DNA of 64,000 bases from Nitrospira sp. (GCA_030692565.1 JAUYAO010000052.1:1-64000), one strand, 5' to 3'. Counted from the first letter of the stretch, positions 48,186-57,418 are shown. Notes: generated from the sequence alone by a model not told the origin. Program-made: numbers and translations.

Positions 48186-49259
48186 TCAGCGCGCAGCCAT
48201 GGCAGGATAGTCGCTGTAGCCGTCTGGCCCGCCTCCATATAGCCGATCGTAGTTGACTGCATTTAGCGGAGACTGTTTACCGAAACGTTCGACCAGGTCC
48301 GGATTGGCGATGTACGGACGCCCGTACACAATCGCATCGGCCGCTCCGCGTGCCACCGTCAATTCCCCGCTCTCGCGTGTGTAGCTTCCGTTGCTCATCA
48401 GTGCACCCTGGAAATGCCGGCGGGCGACCGCCAGAATGGCCTGCTCATCAGGCAGCGCGTGGTCCTCGTGCCGGATTTCCAGGAACGATATCCTTCGCCG
48501 GCTCAACTCCTGCGCCACATAGGTCGCCAGGGCTTCGGGCCGGCTGTCGACCATGTCATTGAACGGGACCAGGGGGGAGATCCGTACGGCGACTCGTCCG
48601 GCGCCCCAGACGTTGATGGCCGCATCGGTCACCTCCAGCAGCAATCGAGCGCGGTTGGGGATAGAGCCTCCATAGGTATCCGTGCGTATGTTGACGCCGT
48701 CGCGCAGAAAGTTGTCGATCAAATAGCCGTGGGCGCCGTGGATTTGTACGCCGTCAAAGCCGGCCTGTTTGGCGTTCTGGGAAGCGAGTCGGAACATCTC
48801 AACGTATCGAGGGATTTCGTCGGTGCGGAGCGCGCGAGGGATTTCGTAGGGCTTATCACCCTGAGGGGTATGGGTCATCTCATTGCGGATCGCCTTGGCG
48901 CTGCTGGAAACCGGCTGCTCGCCCTCGTTCAACAATGAGTGCGCGGCGCGGCCGGGATGCCAGATCTGCATGAAGATGCGGCCGCCCTTGGCATGCACGG
49001 CGTCGGTCACCCGTTTCCATCCGGCCACGTGCGCGGGGCTGTAGATGCCGCCTTCACCGATGAAGGCGCAGGCATGGGCATCGACCATGGTGCATTCCGT
49101 CATGATGAGTCCGCTGGAGGCCCGTTGGGAGTAATAGTCCACCATCATGTCGTTGGGAATATGTGTCGTCCCGGCTCTTGCCCTGGTGAGAGGGGACATG
49201 ACGATGCGGTTGGGCAAGAAAATATCCCCCGCCTGCAACGGCATAAACAACGTGGTCAT
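48186..49259 (-). CDS. Old yellow enzyme family alkene reductase
   Basis: OYE-family flavoenzymes reduce activated C=C bonds of unsaturated carbonyls and nitro compounds with NAD(P)H. The 357-residue protein has a TIM barrel with IVMSPLTRARA near residue 19, the substrate-binding pair in GVQIHGAHGYLIDNFL near 175, and the FMN phosphate site around DAIVYGRPYIANPDLV near 314. Its length is usual for NemA-type members. It ends 12 bases after the TPMT gene on the same strand, so the two probably form an operon. Confidence 0.92.
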   Translation of the reverse strand: MTTLFMPLQAGDIFLPNRIVMSPLTRARAGTTHIPNDMMVDYYSQRASSGLIMTECTMVDAHACAFIGEGGIYSPAHVAGWKRVTDAVHAKGGRIFMQIWHPGRAAHSLLNEGEQPVSSSAKAIRNEMTHTPQGDKPYEIPRALRTDEIPRYVEMFRLASQNAKQAGFDGVQIHGAHGYLIDNFLRDGVNIRTDTYGGSIPNRARLLLEVTDAAINVWGAGRVAVRISPLVPFNDMVDSRPEALATYVAQELSRRRISFLEIRHEDHALPDEQAILAVARRHFQGALMSNGSYTRESGELTVARGAADAIVYGRPYIANPDLVERFGKQSPLNAVNYDRLYGGGPDGYSDYPAMAAR

Positions 49260-49271
49260 TGCGATCTGCTC

Positions 49272-49907
49272 CTACTTGGTTAACCGCCAGATATGTTCCG
49301 TTGCCGGGCATTTGCCCTTGAGTCCGCCGGGGACTTCAAGACGGGCCAACAGCTTGAGGGTATAGTCGCCGCTGTAATGGCGACGGAGCTCGTCCGATGT
49401 GACGGAAAACGGAGGCCCTGCCACGACTGTTTGGTCGTACTCATAGCCGATGACGAGTTGAGGGGCCACCCCGGTGATGGCCTTGAGATGCGTCGTGTAC
49501 CGGGGCCGCATGGTCTCCGGCAGCGCGACCAGCGCGGCCCTGTCATAGACCGCGTCGACGGGGCCGAGGATCTCGCGAGACAGGTCGAAGATATCGTCCA
49601 CGAAGATGTCGATCTTCTCTCCGTGAAAGAGCCTGAGCTTGCCGATGTCCGAGATGCTCGGTTGCATGCCAAGCTCTGCAAAGAGTTGGGTCACGGCTAA
49701 CTCGCTGAGTTCCGCCCCGGCGACCGCATAGCCGCGAGAGAGCAGCCAGCCGAGATCGAGCGACTTCCCGCAGAGCGGCACAAAGACACGCCCGCCCGGA
49801 GGCACGTTCAGGGACGGAAAGTGGGCGGTCAGCAGAGGATTGATAGCGCTCTCGTGCCATCCGGTCTGATTTGTTTGCCATCGGTTATGCCAAAAACTTG
49901 CTTCCAT
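49272..49907 (-). CDS. tpm: Thiopurine S-methyltransferase family protein
   Basis: TPMT-family proteins move a methyl group from S-adenosylmethionine to sulfur, selenium or tellurium compounds. The 211-residue protein has FWHNRWQTNQTGWHE at the start, the SAM-binding GGRVFVPLCGKSLDLGWLLS near residue 37, VAGAELSELAV, and AVYDRAALVALPETMRPRY near 120. Its length is usual. It lies 12 bases upstream of the old yellow enzyme gene, both perhaps handling toxic electrophiles or metalloids. Confidence 0.9.
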   Translation of the reverse strand: MEASFWHNRWQTNQTGWHESAINPLLTAHFPSLNVPPGGRVFVPLCGKSLDLGWLLSRGYAVAGAELSELAVTQLFAELGMQPSISDIGKLRLFHGEKIDIFVDDIFDLSREILGPVDAVYDRAALVALPETMRPRYTTHLKAITGVAPQLVIGYEYDQTVVAGPPFSVTSDELRRHYSGDYTLKLLARLEVPGGLKGKCPATEHIWRLTK

Positions 49908-50024
49908 ACGAATTCCTCAGTGGATGCGAGGTCAGGTTAGTTCCAGAGCCCATCCTAAAGGGCAGAGACAGAGAGAGGCAAGGCAAAGGGGAGAGTGAAA
50001 GCCAGGGGTATGGGCTGAGGCGCT

Positions 50025-50108
50025 GAGGCAGGTTCTCGAATGTCAGGAGGCCCGGTGGGTGGTGAGTCCATCGCATTGAGTAATCAGAAAGACTCCCAAC
50101 CCCTTCGT
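50025..50108. repeat. Intergenic repeat A, copy 1
   Basis: This stretch is similar to 52535-52614 and 54945-55030. Shared blocks include GAGGC-GG-T-TCGA, GTC-GGAGGCC and GGTGAGT-CAT, then GAG-AATCAG-AAGACTCCC. By eye, about three quarters of positions agree. It lies between tpm and the amine oxidase gene. It has no coding capacity, and its role is unknown. Confidence 0.6.
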
Positions 50109-50130
50109 TTCCCCTCAAGCCTGCACCCAA

Positions 50131-51237
50131 CTATTTCCTGCGACTGTGTAGTTCCGTTACAGCCTGTTCGGCTGCGGCAATGGCTCCGGCCAGGTAGCCG
50201 GGCGCCGTGGCGCTAGTTTCGCTGCCGGCAAGAAAGATCCGGCCTTTCCAGATACCAGTCACCCAGGGCGTTTGCGTGGGTTCGGGATGCGCGCTCGGTG
50301 ATCGGTCGTCTGCCGTCGCCGTGAAAGGATCTGCGGCCCAGTCTTTGATGAGCGTGGCGCGGGGACGGCCGGCTTCCGGTCCAAAGAGTCGAGTGAGCTG
50401 TTCAATGCACGCATGCGTCAGAGCGTCTTCTCCCATAGCGGCTCGCTGATCCGCGCCTACCCCAATAAATCCAAAAAGGGCCGGCATGCCCGAGGCAGTG
50501 GTGGCATCATGGATTTCGACAAGCGGGCCTACCTGGCTTTGCGCCGTTCCAGACAGACCGGCTTCGCGCCAAAAGGGCTGTTGGTAGAGCGCGAACAGCT
50601 TCGCGTGCGGCGCCATCCATGTCGCCGTGTCGCGCCAATGAGTGACTGTGGCTGATTCGATGTCCGGCGTGAACGAGACCGATGACGCGAGCAGGCGAGG
50701 GGGAAGTGCGAAGATCACTTGCTCCGCTGCGACTTCCTGTTCGGCCCCGTCGGGGGTAACAATCGTTAAGAGGACAGAGGAGCTTGCGAGCGTGGTCTTG
50801 GTCACCCGCATGCCGAGCCGTAAGGCTTCTTGGGGGAGCCTATCGGAAAGGGCTGCAATCAATGCCCCGGTGCCGCCGGCAACACGCATTGATCGAGGCT
50901 CTTGTGGCATTCCCCGATAGCGTCTCGGCTCCTCACGAGACGTCCTTTCAACGACTACATCGCCATCGCTCTGTTGGGGAAAGGTCGCAAGATCCAACTC
51001 TTTAACGAGAGCCGCCATGCCTCGCTGCATCTCCGGCCAGAACCATGAAGGGCCGAGGTCGAAACCATCGTTCGAAGAGTGACCCATTTCGTTGGCGGAG
51101 AGAATGCGACCGCCAAGCCGATCACGGGCCTCGAACAGGTGGAAGCCGATGTCAAGCGCATGAACCAGCCGTGCGGCATATAAGCCCGCCAGCCCGCCTC
51201 CGACAATGGCAACCGACGTTCGGATCTCGTGCTTCAT
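50131..51237 (-). CDS. FAD-dependent amine oxidase family protein
   Basis: The 368-residue protein is a flavin amine oxidase. The Rossmann motif VAIVGGGLAGLYAARLVHA lies at residues 9-27, FEARDRLGGRI follows near 36, and the C-terminal FAD-binding segment is GRIFLAGSETSATAPGYLAG near 333. Substrates could be amines or, in related enzymes, carotenoids or protoporphyrinogen. ATG 51237 puts the dinucleotide motif at the normal distance; the frame is open to 51285. It is monocistronic and flanked by repeats. Confidence 0.85.
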   Translation of the reverse strand: MKHEIRTSVAIVGGGLAGLYAARLVHALDIGFHLFEARDRLGGRILSANEMGHSSNDGFDLGPSWFWPEMQRGMAALVKELDLATFPQQSDGDVVVERTSREEPRRYRGMPQEPRSMRVAGGTGALIAALSDRLPQEALRLGMRVTKTTLASSSVLLTIVTPDGAEQEVAAEQVIFALPPRLLASSVSFTPDIESATVTHWRDTATWMAPHAKLFALYQQPFWREAGLSGTAQSQVGPLVEIHDATTASGMPALFGFIGVGADQRAAMGEDALTHACIEQLTRLFGPEAGRPRATLIKDWAADPFTATADDRSPSAHPEPTQTPWVTGIWKGRIFLAGSETSATAPGYLAGAIAAAEQAVTELHSRRK

Positions 51238-51285
51238 CAGCTTCTCTTCATCCCTGCGGGCAGATTCGGACATCTGGAAGGGCAC

Positions 51286-51639
51286 TCACTAGCGGTATCA
51301 GATTCGTGACACCCTCTTTGTTGTAGAGAAGGCGAGGTGGGCTCAAGCTACGTTTCTGGGGCGTGAGTGTCAATGGCGAAGGCGATGAAGTGCGGGAGTT
51401 GCTAGGGGCAAGATAGGTTCTGATGAACGGATAGCATCCTGTAAGGATGAGGGCGGCCAGGGGGGATTTAACGAAAGCAGACTGCCACACTTTCTTTGTC
51501 TGACCCATGTATACGCTGTGACCGTTGGCCCTCGGAAAGCGGGGTGCTTTCTCAGGGGGGAAGGCGTAATCTTCGGCGGCCAAATCATTCGCAGCAAGAG
51601 TGCTCCTGGAGTTCTATTTCGAAGCGCGAGGTATAACGG
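51286..51639. other. Gene-free stretch with intergenic repeat B, copy 1
   Basis: No gene is supported in these 354 bases between the divergent amine oxidase and membrane protein genes. Bases 51339-51459 form repeat B copy 1, similar to 54717-54836: shared blocks are GGGCTCA-GCT-CGTTTCT, ATGGCGAAGG-GATGAA-TGCG, and GCATCC-G-AAGGATG. No promoter was recognised. Confidence 0.55.
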
Positions 51640-52467
51640 ATGAACAGCGACACGAATCCACGCATCAGCAGCGTGCTGCTCGGAGTGACCTGGCTTGAGG
51701 TGGTGATACTGGTGTGGGCAGGCCTCGGCCTCCTGTTGTATCCGCCCGTCATGGCGCCGTTCTGGCCGTGGCAGCTTGCACCATTTAACCTGCGCTATCT
51801 GGGAGGGCTGTACACGGCAGCGCTCGTCGCCGCCTTCCTGCAGGCCAGGTCCGGCCGCTGGTCACCGGCGCGTGTCGTGACGCCGATGATCTTCATCTTC
51901 ACCCTGGTGGTGACGGCCTTTTCATTCGTACATCTGGATCGCTTCGATCTGCACCGCCCCGAAGCGTGGATATGGTTCATCCTTTACATCAGCGTGTGCG
52001 TCAATGCCGGCGTCCATCTGCGGTGCTACCGCACGTGGCCACGGCCTCAACCAGGCGCTCCCCCTCGCGGCGCGCTGAGAGTCGCGCTATGGACGATGAT
52101 CGTCACGCTCGGCGTCTATGGCCTGTCACTACTGGTTGCGCCGGAGGCCGCCTCGTGGTTCTGGCCGTGGAAGTTGGATGCCTTCCACGCCCATCTCTAC
52201 AGCGTGACGTTCCTGACCCCGGCGTTGGGGGCCTGGTTGTTGCTGGACGGAACGACGCGAAATGAGCAACACACGCTTGGGTTGACGGTGGCCGCGTGGG
52301 GACTGTTACCGATCGTTGGGCTGCTCTGGGTAGACGCAACGGTGAAGCGCGTCCACTGGGAGCTCACCGGTACCTGGCTATGGCTGGCGTTGTTCGCGGG
52401 TATGGCCGGGGTCGGCTGGTGGTTGGTAGCGAGCGCTCGCCAGGCAGTGTGGGAAAAGAAAGGCTGA
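51640..52467 (+). CDS. Membrane protein with internal duplication
   Basis: The 275-residue protein has about eight membrane helices in two similar halves. FWPWQLAPFNLRYLGGLYTA (near residue 47) in the first half matches FWPWKLDAFHAHLYSVTFLT (near residue 178) in the second, each after a helix with LLLYPPVMAP or LLVAPEAAS. I do not recognise a family with a known role. The ATG at 51640 lies after GAGGTATAACGG. It is a single gene on the plus strand among minus-strand genes. Confidence 0.75.
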   Translation: MNSDTNPRISSVLLGVTWLEVVILVWAGLGLLLYPPVMAPFWPWQLAPFNLRYLGGLYTAALVAAFLQARSGRWSPARVVTPMIFIFTLVVTAFSFVHLDRFDLHRPEAWIWFILYISVCVNAGVHLRCYRTWPRPQPGAPPRGALRVALWTMIVTLGVYGLSLLVAPEAASWFWPWKLDAFHAHLYSVTFLTPALGAWLLLDGTTRNEQHTLGLTVAAWGLLPIVGLLWVDATVKRVHWELTGTWLWLALFAGMAGVGWWLVASARQAVWEKKG

Positions 52468-52765
52468 TGGAAGGGGCTAGTGGTCGCGGTGCAGTGTGAG
52501 GGGGTGAATGTCAGGCGTGCGAGTTGAGGTGCAAGAGGACGGCTGTCAGTGCCAGGAGGCCAGATTGGGGGTGAGTTCATCACGCTGAGCAATCAGAAAA
52601 GCCTCCCGACCCATGTTTTCGACGATCAATCTTCGCTTCCCATCTCAGTGGTCCCTCGACGGGTCTCCGCTCCTCCGGCGACGTCCGCTCTGAGCCTCAG
52701 CCCCATGCAGAGGTGCAGGTCAAGCAACGACCCCATCTTTGGCCTGTGCGTCATGTGGTGACCAA
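52468..52765. repeat. Intergenic region with repeat A, copy 2
   Basis: This spacer between two convergent genes holds repeat A copy 2 at about 52505-52614. It shares GTGAATGTCAGGCGTG-GAG with copy 3 (54914 on), and the GGAGGCC-GGTGAGT-CAGAAA part with both other copies. The remaining 150 bases show nothing recognisable. Confidence 0.55.
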
Positions 52766-54607
52766 TTAGATTCTAAACCGCCGGCTCATCCATTCCGGCA
52801 GAAGAAACGTCAGCAGTTCTCCTACGAAATAGGTGCCATAATACACGTAGCCGATCAACAGCACGGGAACCATTTCCCAGACTCTCAGCCCGAGATCGAC
52901 ACGCCTCGTCCAGGTGTTCAGTGTGGTACGCGCCAAGTTGAGGGTCAGCCGCAGCAGAGTTCCAAAGGCACTACTCTCTAATGTCCGCCCCTGATCGTGG
53001 GCGAGTAAGATGGCATCCCGGCCGTGGGTCAGTGCACGTACGAAGAAGTGCGCGCCTCCGTTCGGCGGTGGATGTGCCGTTCGAGCCAAAGGATTATGGA
53101 CCACAATCAGATTCGCTTCCGACATCCGTTCGCGCCAGCGCACACAGGCGCCGCGATTAGTGCCGGGAATAGGCCTGAACGGAAGCCGGGAGAAGATCTC
53201 CCGTCGTACCGCGAAATTGTTCGCGAAGATGCCCTTGGCCGGTTCAAGCCTCGTCTGCACCGTACGGGCGGGAAAAAACCAGAAGGCCCCGAACGCCTTG
53301 CCTAGAAGCGTCGAAGGTTCGATGTACGAACTGCCTGCCACCGCGGCGATTGAAGGATTCGAAAACGGCTCGACGAGGTGACGCAACCACCCTTGCTCGA
53401 CGTGCGTGTCGCTGTCGGAGAACACAACAATGTCTCCCGTTGCAGCTTCGGCTCCCGCATTCTTCAATGCATAGTAATCGCCCGTGTTAGCGGCCAGCAG
53501 GCGGGCATTTCCTTGGGGAAACGATTCCCGCACCAACGATTCCAATGGTCCGGGATCGACTTCGTCCGGGCTGTAGACCACAAGCACCTCGACCCGTCTG
53601 GCTCCCCTGTATGCGCGGACTTCTCGATCAAGACGCTGTAAGGCGCCTGCCCCTCTTTCATCGCCGGCCAGCACCACGTTCTCCCATTCGACGACGATGG
53701 ACAGGCTAGTCGGCACGCTTTCCACCTGCAGTGGACGGGGGGGCTCGCCGACGCGTTGAGGGACACCGGGATCCATTCGAGGGAGCAGTGAACCGGCTTT
53801 GTAGGCGGCCAAACCAAAAAGCAAGCCGAAGCCAAGCCGCATCGTCTTCCAGGGGCTGTAGTGATTCTTGTGTGCGCAAGCCAGGATGATCCGGACATGA
53901 TCGTCATGGGCTAGGGGCTGTGCAGGGATGACCTGACGGTACATCTGCAAACTCGATCCGTACATGGCCATCTTGCGAAAGTAGTCCAAACTCGTCCGCA
54001 CTTCCAAGTGGCGATCAAGCATGTCCTCGCAATAGCGAACGCACCCGTAGGGCTCACTGTCAACGACTCGGCGAACGAAGACGACATCCGCGCCTCGCTG
54101 CAAGCCGACGAATGGCCCGTACTGTTTCCATACTCGGCGTCGGACGGCCATATTGCCGGTGTAAGCGTATTGTTGGCGTGAACTCCCGAGCCGACAGACA
54201 TACGAAGCCTTCTCATTTTCATAATCTGCGAGCAAACTGATCAATCCTGCATCGATGGGCGGTCTCGAGCGTCCCAATACCACCGCGGCATCGCTCGCAG
54301 CAAAGGAGTCAGAGATTGCGCGCAACCATCCTTTGCCAACCTCTCGATCTGCATCGGTAAAGGCAAGGATATCCCCCTTGGCCTCCAACGCCGCGCGGTT
54401 GCGGGCTGCATACGAACCTCGCTGAGGTTCATGGAGGAGACGCACCCCGGGATACCGTTTGATGACTGCAGCTGAGTCATCCGTGGATCCGTTGTCAACC
54501 AGGAAGATCTCGTATTCGCTGGATGGAAAATCTTGCGATTGGAGCGCCTCAATCATTCGAGGCAGCGACCATGCGGCATTGAACACCGGGACGATTACAC
54601 TAATCAT
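52766..54607 (-). CDS. Glycosyltransferase with two tandem GT2 domains
   Basis: The 613-residue protein joins two family 2 (GT-A fold) domains. Domain 1 has SVIVPVFNAAWSLPRMIEAL at residues 3-22, VDNGSTDDS and DILAFTDADRE near 80. Domain 2, from about 300, has a degenerate start (PTSLSIVVEWENVVLAGDER) but keeps GDIVVFSDSDTHVEQGWLRH near 400. Two possible membrane helices lie near 270-285 and 575-600. Such proteins make surface polysaccharide or lipid-linked sugars. Whether both domains are active is unclear. Confidence 0.85.
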   Translation of the reverse strand: MISVIVPVFNAAWSLPRMIEALQSQDFPSSEYEIFLVDNGSTDDSAAVIKRYPGVRLLHEPQRGSYAARNRAALEAKGDILAFTDADREVGKGWLRAISDSFAASDAAVVLGRSRPPIDAGLISLLADYENEKASYVCRLGSSRQQYAYTGNMAVRRRVWKQYGPFVGLQRGADVVFVRRVVDSEPYGCVRYCEDMLDRHLEVRTSLDYFRKMAMYGSSLQMYRQVIPAQPLAHDDHVRIILACAHKNHYSPWKTMRLGFGLLFGLAAYKAGSLLPRMDPGVPQRVGEPPRPLQVESVPTSLSIVVEWENVVLAGDERGAGALQRLDREVRAYRGARRVEVLVVYSPDEVDPGPLESLVRESFPQGNARLLAANTGDYYALKNAGAEAATGDIVVFSDSDTHVEQGWLRHLVEPFSNPSIAAVAGSSYIEPSTLLGKAFGAFWFFPARTVQTRLEPAKGIFANNFAVRREIFSRLPFRPIPGTNRGACVRWRERMSEANLIVVHNPLARTAHPPPNGGAHFFVRALTHGRDAILLAHDQGRTLESSAFGTLLRLTLNLARTTLNTWTRRVDLGLRVWEMVPVLLIGYVYYGTYFVGELLTFLLPEWMSRRFRI

Positions 54608-55166
54608 GGCCGCTCAAGGAGGTAGATGTTTCAGGCTGAGAGTTGATAGGAGGTCAGTGTGCGGACTCGTGCGAAGTCTTGTCAATGGGTGCGTGAAATG
54701 GAGGGGAGCCGCAAATGGGCTCAGGCTGCGTTTCTAGGGGATGAGCGTCGATGGCGAAGGTGATGAAATGCGTGACCGATGAGACCTGTGTTGGGTCTGA
54801 CGAAAGGATTGCATCCAGCAGGAAGGATGTCGGCCATTGAAGAAGCGAGCAAGCCAGACCGCCGCCGCTTTGGGTTATAGGCCAGTGGCCGCTGTGCCAC
54901 GTGAGGAGGGAAGATGAATGTCAGGCGTGTGAGCTGGAGCACAAGAGGCAGGCTGTCGAGTGTCTGGAGGCCGGGTTGGTGGTGAGTTGTTCATAACGCT
55001 GAGCAATCAGGAAAGACTCCCGATCCGTTTCTCGTAACAGGGGATGTTCATCGAGGTCGAGTGGCTTACATAAGTCAATACTCATGCCTGACCCTGAATT
55101 CGGTGACCCATCGGATTGCCAGTTGCTGACATCTCTTCCTTTGCCCCTTTGATTTGACCGCTGCCT
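54608..55166. repeat. Gene-free stretch with repeats B copy 2 and A copy 3
   Basis: No gene is supported in these 559 bases. Repeat B copy 2 lies at 54717-54836 and repeat A copy 3 at about 54914-55030, in the same orientation and close together. Copies of A and B elsewhere lie apart in other intergenic regions. This may be the most complete version of a longer repeat unit. Nothing else was recognised. Confidence 0.55.
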
Positions 55167-55611
55167 CTATTGAGACCAGTCAATCTCCGGAAATTCAGGC
55201 TTAAGATCTTTGATCTCTCGATAGAGCCTGATGAGTTCTGTTTTAACCAAATCCTTTTCCGGAGCTTCGACAAGCCGATAGGATTCGAGGAATTTAACGA
55301 GTTCGTGAACGAACCCTCCGTTCTTCCAGATATCCACCAGTATGCTTACGGTTCGAACTAGTTTGGCCGGGAACTGAGCGAAACAACGAAGGAGTTCACC
55401 TGTTATGTGAATCCAGGAACGACGCAGCGACTCGTTATCACTTTCACCGAGCTCTTTGAGCCGTTCTATCATTTTTTCGAACAGTTCACATGCGTCATGA
55501 GGGGAAAGTTCCGCTAATTCATCCAATAACAAATCAAACATGGAGGCCAGGTTCTGGTCATAAGGTTGTTCCCAAAACAGGAGCAAGTACTCTTTCACTT
55601 CATCCGGTGTC
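55167..55611 (-). pseudogene. 3' part of a gene split by the insertion sequence
   Basis: This minus-strand frame encodes about 148 native residues, from TPDEVKEYLLLFWEQPYDQN to PEFPEIDWSQ, mostly helical and acidic, with no family I recognise. It runs on into the insertion sequence up to an ATG at 55661, but those first 16 codons are IS sequence. Joining it to the fragment at 57419-57594, with the IS and one 2-bp repeat (CG) removed, restores one frame: GNQIA runs into TPDEV. The native start is not visible. Confidence 0.6.
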
Positions 55612-55686
55612 GTAAGCTCCCCGTAAATTGAGACAGTCAAACGGAGAACGTTCTGGCACAATCATCACCCTAGCCAGGAGGTTCCC

Positions 55687-55953
55687 ATGCGCCAGTCGAA
55701 GTTCACCGAAAGCCAAATTATCAGCATCCTGAAGGAGGCCGATGCCGGGCGCCCGGTCAATGAGATCTGGCGGACGTATGGCATCAGTTCCGCGACCTAC
55801 TATAAGTGGAAAGCCAAATACGGCGGGCTGGAGGCCTCCGACGTGAAGCGGTTGAAGGAACTGGAGCACGAGAACGGCCGCCTCAAACGGATGTATGCGG
55901 ATCTGTCGCTGGAGAATACGGCACTGAAAGATGTCATCACAAAAAAGCTCTAA
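55687..55953 (+). CDS. IS3-family transposase OrfA of the outer element
   Basis: The 88-residue protein has the helix-turn-helix typical of IS3 OrfA (SKFTESQIISILKEADAGRP, then IWRTYGISSATYYKWKAKYG) and a leucine-zipper-like end, LKELEHENGRLKRMYADLSL. AGGAGG precedes ATG 55687. Its stop touches the left end of the inner IS, so the matching orfB frame is broken right after this gene. Confidence 0.88.
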   Translation: MRQSKFTESQIISILKEADAGRPVNEIWRTYGISSATYYKWKAKYGGLEASDVKRLKELEHENGRLKRMYADLSLENTALKDVITKKL

Positions 55954-56040
55954 GAAGTGGCCCCGGAAATTTGAACAAGCCGTTAGGTGGAGAATCTGCT
56001 ACCGTTGCTGCCCTGGCAGGGCGAAGAAATGGAGCAGACG

Positions 56041-56346
56041 ATGGCAAAACGAACGAGACGGACGCACTCAGCCGTGTTGAAAGCCAAAGTGGCGTTGGCC
56101 GCGATGGGCGGCGACAAGACGTTGGCCGAACTGGCCCAGCGGTTTGAGGTGCATCCCAACCAGATGACGGAGTGGAAGCGGCAACTCAGCGAGCGAGCGG
56201 CTGAGATCTTTGGCGGAGGCGCCGCGTCGACGGCCCCGCCGGTTGATCTGAAGGCTGTGCATGCCAAGATTGGGCAGCTCACGCTGGAGAATGATTTTTT
56301 AGAAGGGGCGCTCATCAAGGTGGGTTTGCTGAGCGCAAAGCGATGA
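56041..56346 (+). CDS. IS3-family transposase OrfA of the inner element
   Basis: The 101-residue protein is an IS3 OrfA: the helix-turn-helix is VLKAKVALAAMGGDKTLAEL with LAQRFEVHPNQMTEWKRQL, and the C-terminal zipper is HAKIGQLTLENDFLEGAL. The frame is open from 55987. ATG 56041 has GGAG six bases upstream, and ATG 56029 is an alternative. Its stop overlaps the orfB ATG (ATGA), so coupling rather than the usual frameshift may link the two. Confidence 0.88.
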   Translation: MAKRTRRTHSAVLKAKVALAAMGGDKTLAELAQRFEVHPNQMTEWKRQLSERAAEIFGGGAASTAPPVDLKAVHAKIGQLTLENDFLEGALIKVGLLSAKR

Positions 56347-57173
56347 TAGACGCCACGCATGCATTGCCGATCAGTCGTCAGGCCCAGCTGGCTGGGATTA
56401 GCCGGGGGAGCGTCTACTATGTGCCCAAGTCTGTGAGCGCGGACGATCTGGTATTGATGCGTCGCCTTGACGAGTTGCACCTGGAGCACCCGTTCATGGG
56501 CGCGCGTCTGCTGCGCGACCAACTGAATCGGGAGGGGGGCGACGTGGGCCGGAAACATGTGGGCACGTTGATGAAGCGCATGGGCATAGCGGCGCGCTAC
56601 CGGAAGCCAGGCACCAGCACGAAACACCCCGGCCATGACGTGTATCCCTACCTGTTGCGGGGGCTCCCCATCAACCGCGCCAACCAGGTGTGGGCGCTCG
56701 ACACGACGTATATCCCCATGACCAAAGGGTTTGTGGACCTGACCGCCGTCATGGATTGGGCCAGCCGCAAGGTCTTAGCTTCAAGAGTCGCGATCACGTT
56801 GGAGGCCTGTCATGCGGTCGATGTGCTGCACGAGGCGTTCACGCGCCATGGCACACCAGAGATTGTGAATACCGATCAAGGTAGCCAGTTTACGGCACAG
56901 ACATTCGTGCAGGCGGTCAAGGATCGGGGCTGTCACTTCAGCATGGACGGGCGCGGAGCCTGGAGAGACAATGTATTCGTCGAGCGCCTGTGGAAATCGG
57001 TGAAATACGAGCGGGTGTATGTACATGCTTACGACTCCGTCACGGAAGCCAGGCAGTCGATCATGCAATACTTGGATTGGTACAATCGAGCGAGACCCCA
57101 TTCGAGCCTGGACCGGCACACACCGGATGAGGCCTATGCCGTGATGCTGCCGACGGGTAAACTGGCAGCGTGA
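56343..57173 (+). CDS. IS3-family transposase OrfB of the inner element
   Basis: The 276-residue protein has the N-terminal HTH_21-type region (LDELHLEHPFMGARLLRDQL) and the integrase core. The DDE residues are Asp in WALDTTYIPM near residue 118, Asp in NTDQGSQFTA near 178, and Glu in NVFVERLWKSVKYE near 214. The ending YNRARPHSSLDRHTPDEAY is typical. It appears complete, so the inner element may still be active. Confidence 0.92.
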   Translation: MIDATHALPISRQAQLAGISRGSVYYVPKSVSADDLVLMRRLDELHLEHPFMGARLLRDQLNREGGDVGRKHVGTLMKRMGIAARYRKPGTSTKHPGHDVYPYLLRGLPINRANQVWALDTTYIPMTKGFVDLTAVMDWASRKVLASRVAITLEACHAVDVLHEAFTRHGTPEIVNTDQGSQFTAQTFVQAVKDRGCHFSMDGRGAWRDNVFVERLWKSVKYERVYVHAYDSVTEARQSIMQYLDWYNRARPHSSLDRHTPDEAYAVMLPTGKLAA

Positions 57174-57241
57174 GAGTCAGCAGAGACTCCACTTAAGAAA
57201 CTCTGGCTACTGTTCAAACGAATGGGGCCACTTCTGTGTTG

Positions 57242-57406
57242 AGTGCCTATGTGTTTGAGTCGTTGGAGCAGGTGCGCGAGATCAGTGCGGACTGGTTGCA
57301 GAGTTACAACGAAGAGCGGCCCCATGACGCGTTGGCAGGCCTGCCGCCCGCCACGTATCGGGCTCAACTTGAAGTCAGAAGTTCTCCTGTGAAACTGTCT
57401 CCTTGA
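57242..57406 (+). pseudogene. Remnant of the outer element's OrfB transposase
   Basis: The frame encodes the last 54 residues of an IS3-type OrfB, including VFESLEQVREISADWLQSYN and EERPHDALAGLPPATYRAQL. It has no start and follows the inner IS right end directly. It differs clearly from the inner OrfB, which ends YNRARPHSSLDRHTPDEAY, so it belongs to the outer element. Confidence 0.82.
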
Positions 57407-57418
57407 CAGGGGAGCTTA

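Larger units (their letters stand above)
55953..57235 (+). mobile_element. IS3-family element (inner), about 1.28 kb
   Basis: The ends share AGAAGTGGCCCC as an inverted repeat (55953-55964 and 57224-57235), with TTTGAACA matching further in. It contains orfA (56041-56346) and orfB (56343-57173), both apparently intact. It is inserted in the outer IS just after its orfA. No target-site repeat is clear, possibly because the outer element was also deleted. Confidence 0.72.
55613..57418 (+). mobile_element. IS3-family element (outer), interrupted by a second IS
   Basis: The imperfect terminal inverted repeats start TAAGCTCCCC at 55613 and end GGGGAGCTTA at 57418. Further matches such as GAGACAGT and GGAGAAC continue in each end. 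A 2-bp repeat, CG, flanks the element (55611-55612 and 57419-57420). It has an intact orfA and only the last 54 codons of orfB. The middle is replaced by an inner IS at 55953-57235, so about 700 bases of the outer orfB seem lost and this element cannot move by itself. Confidence 0.75.
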
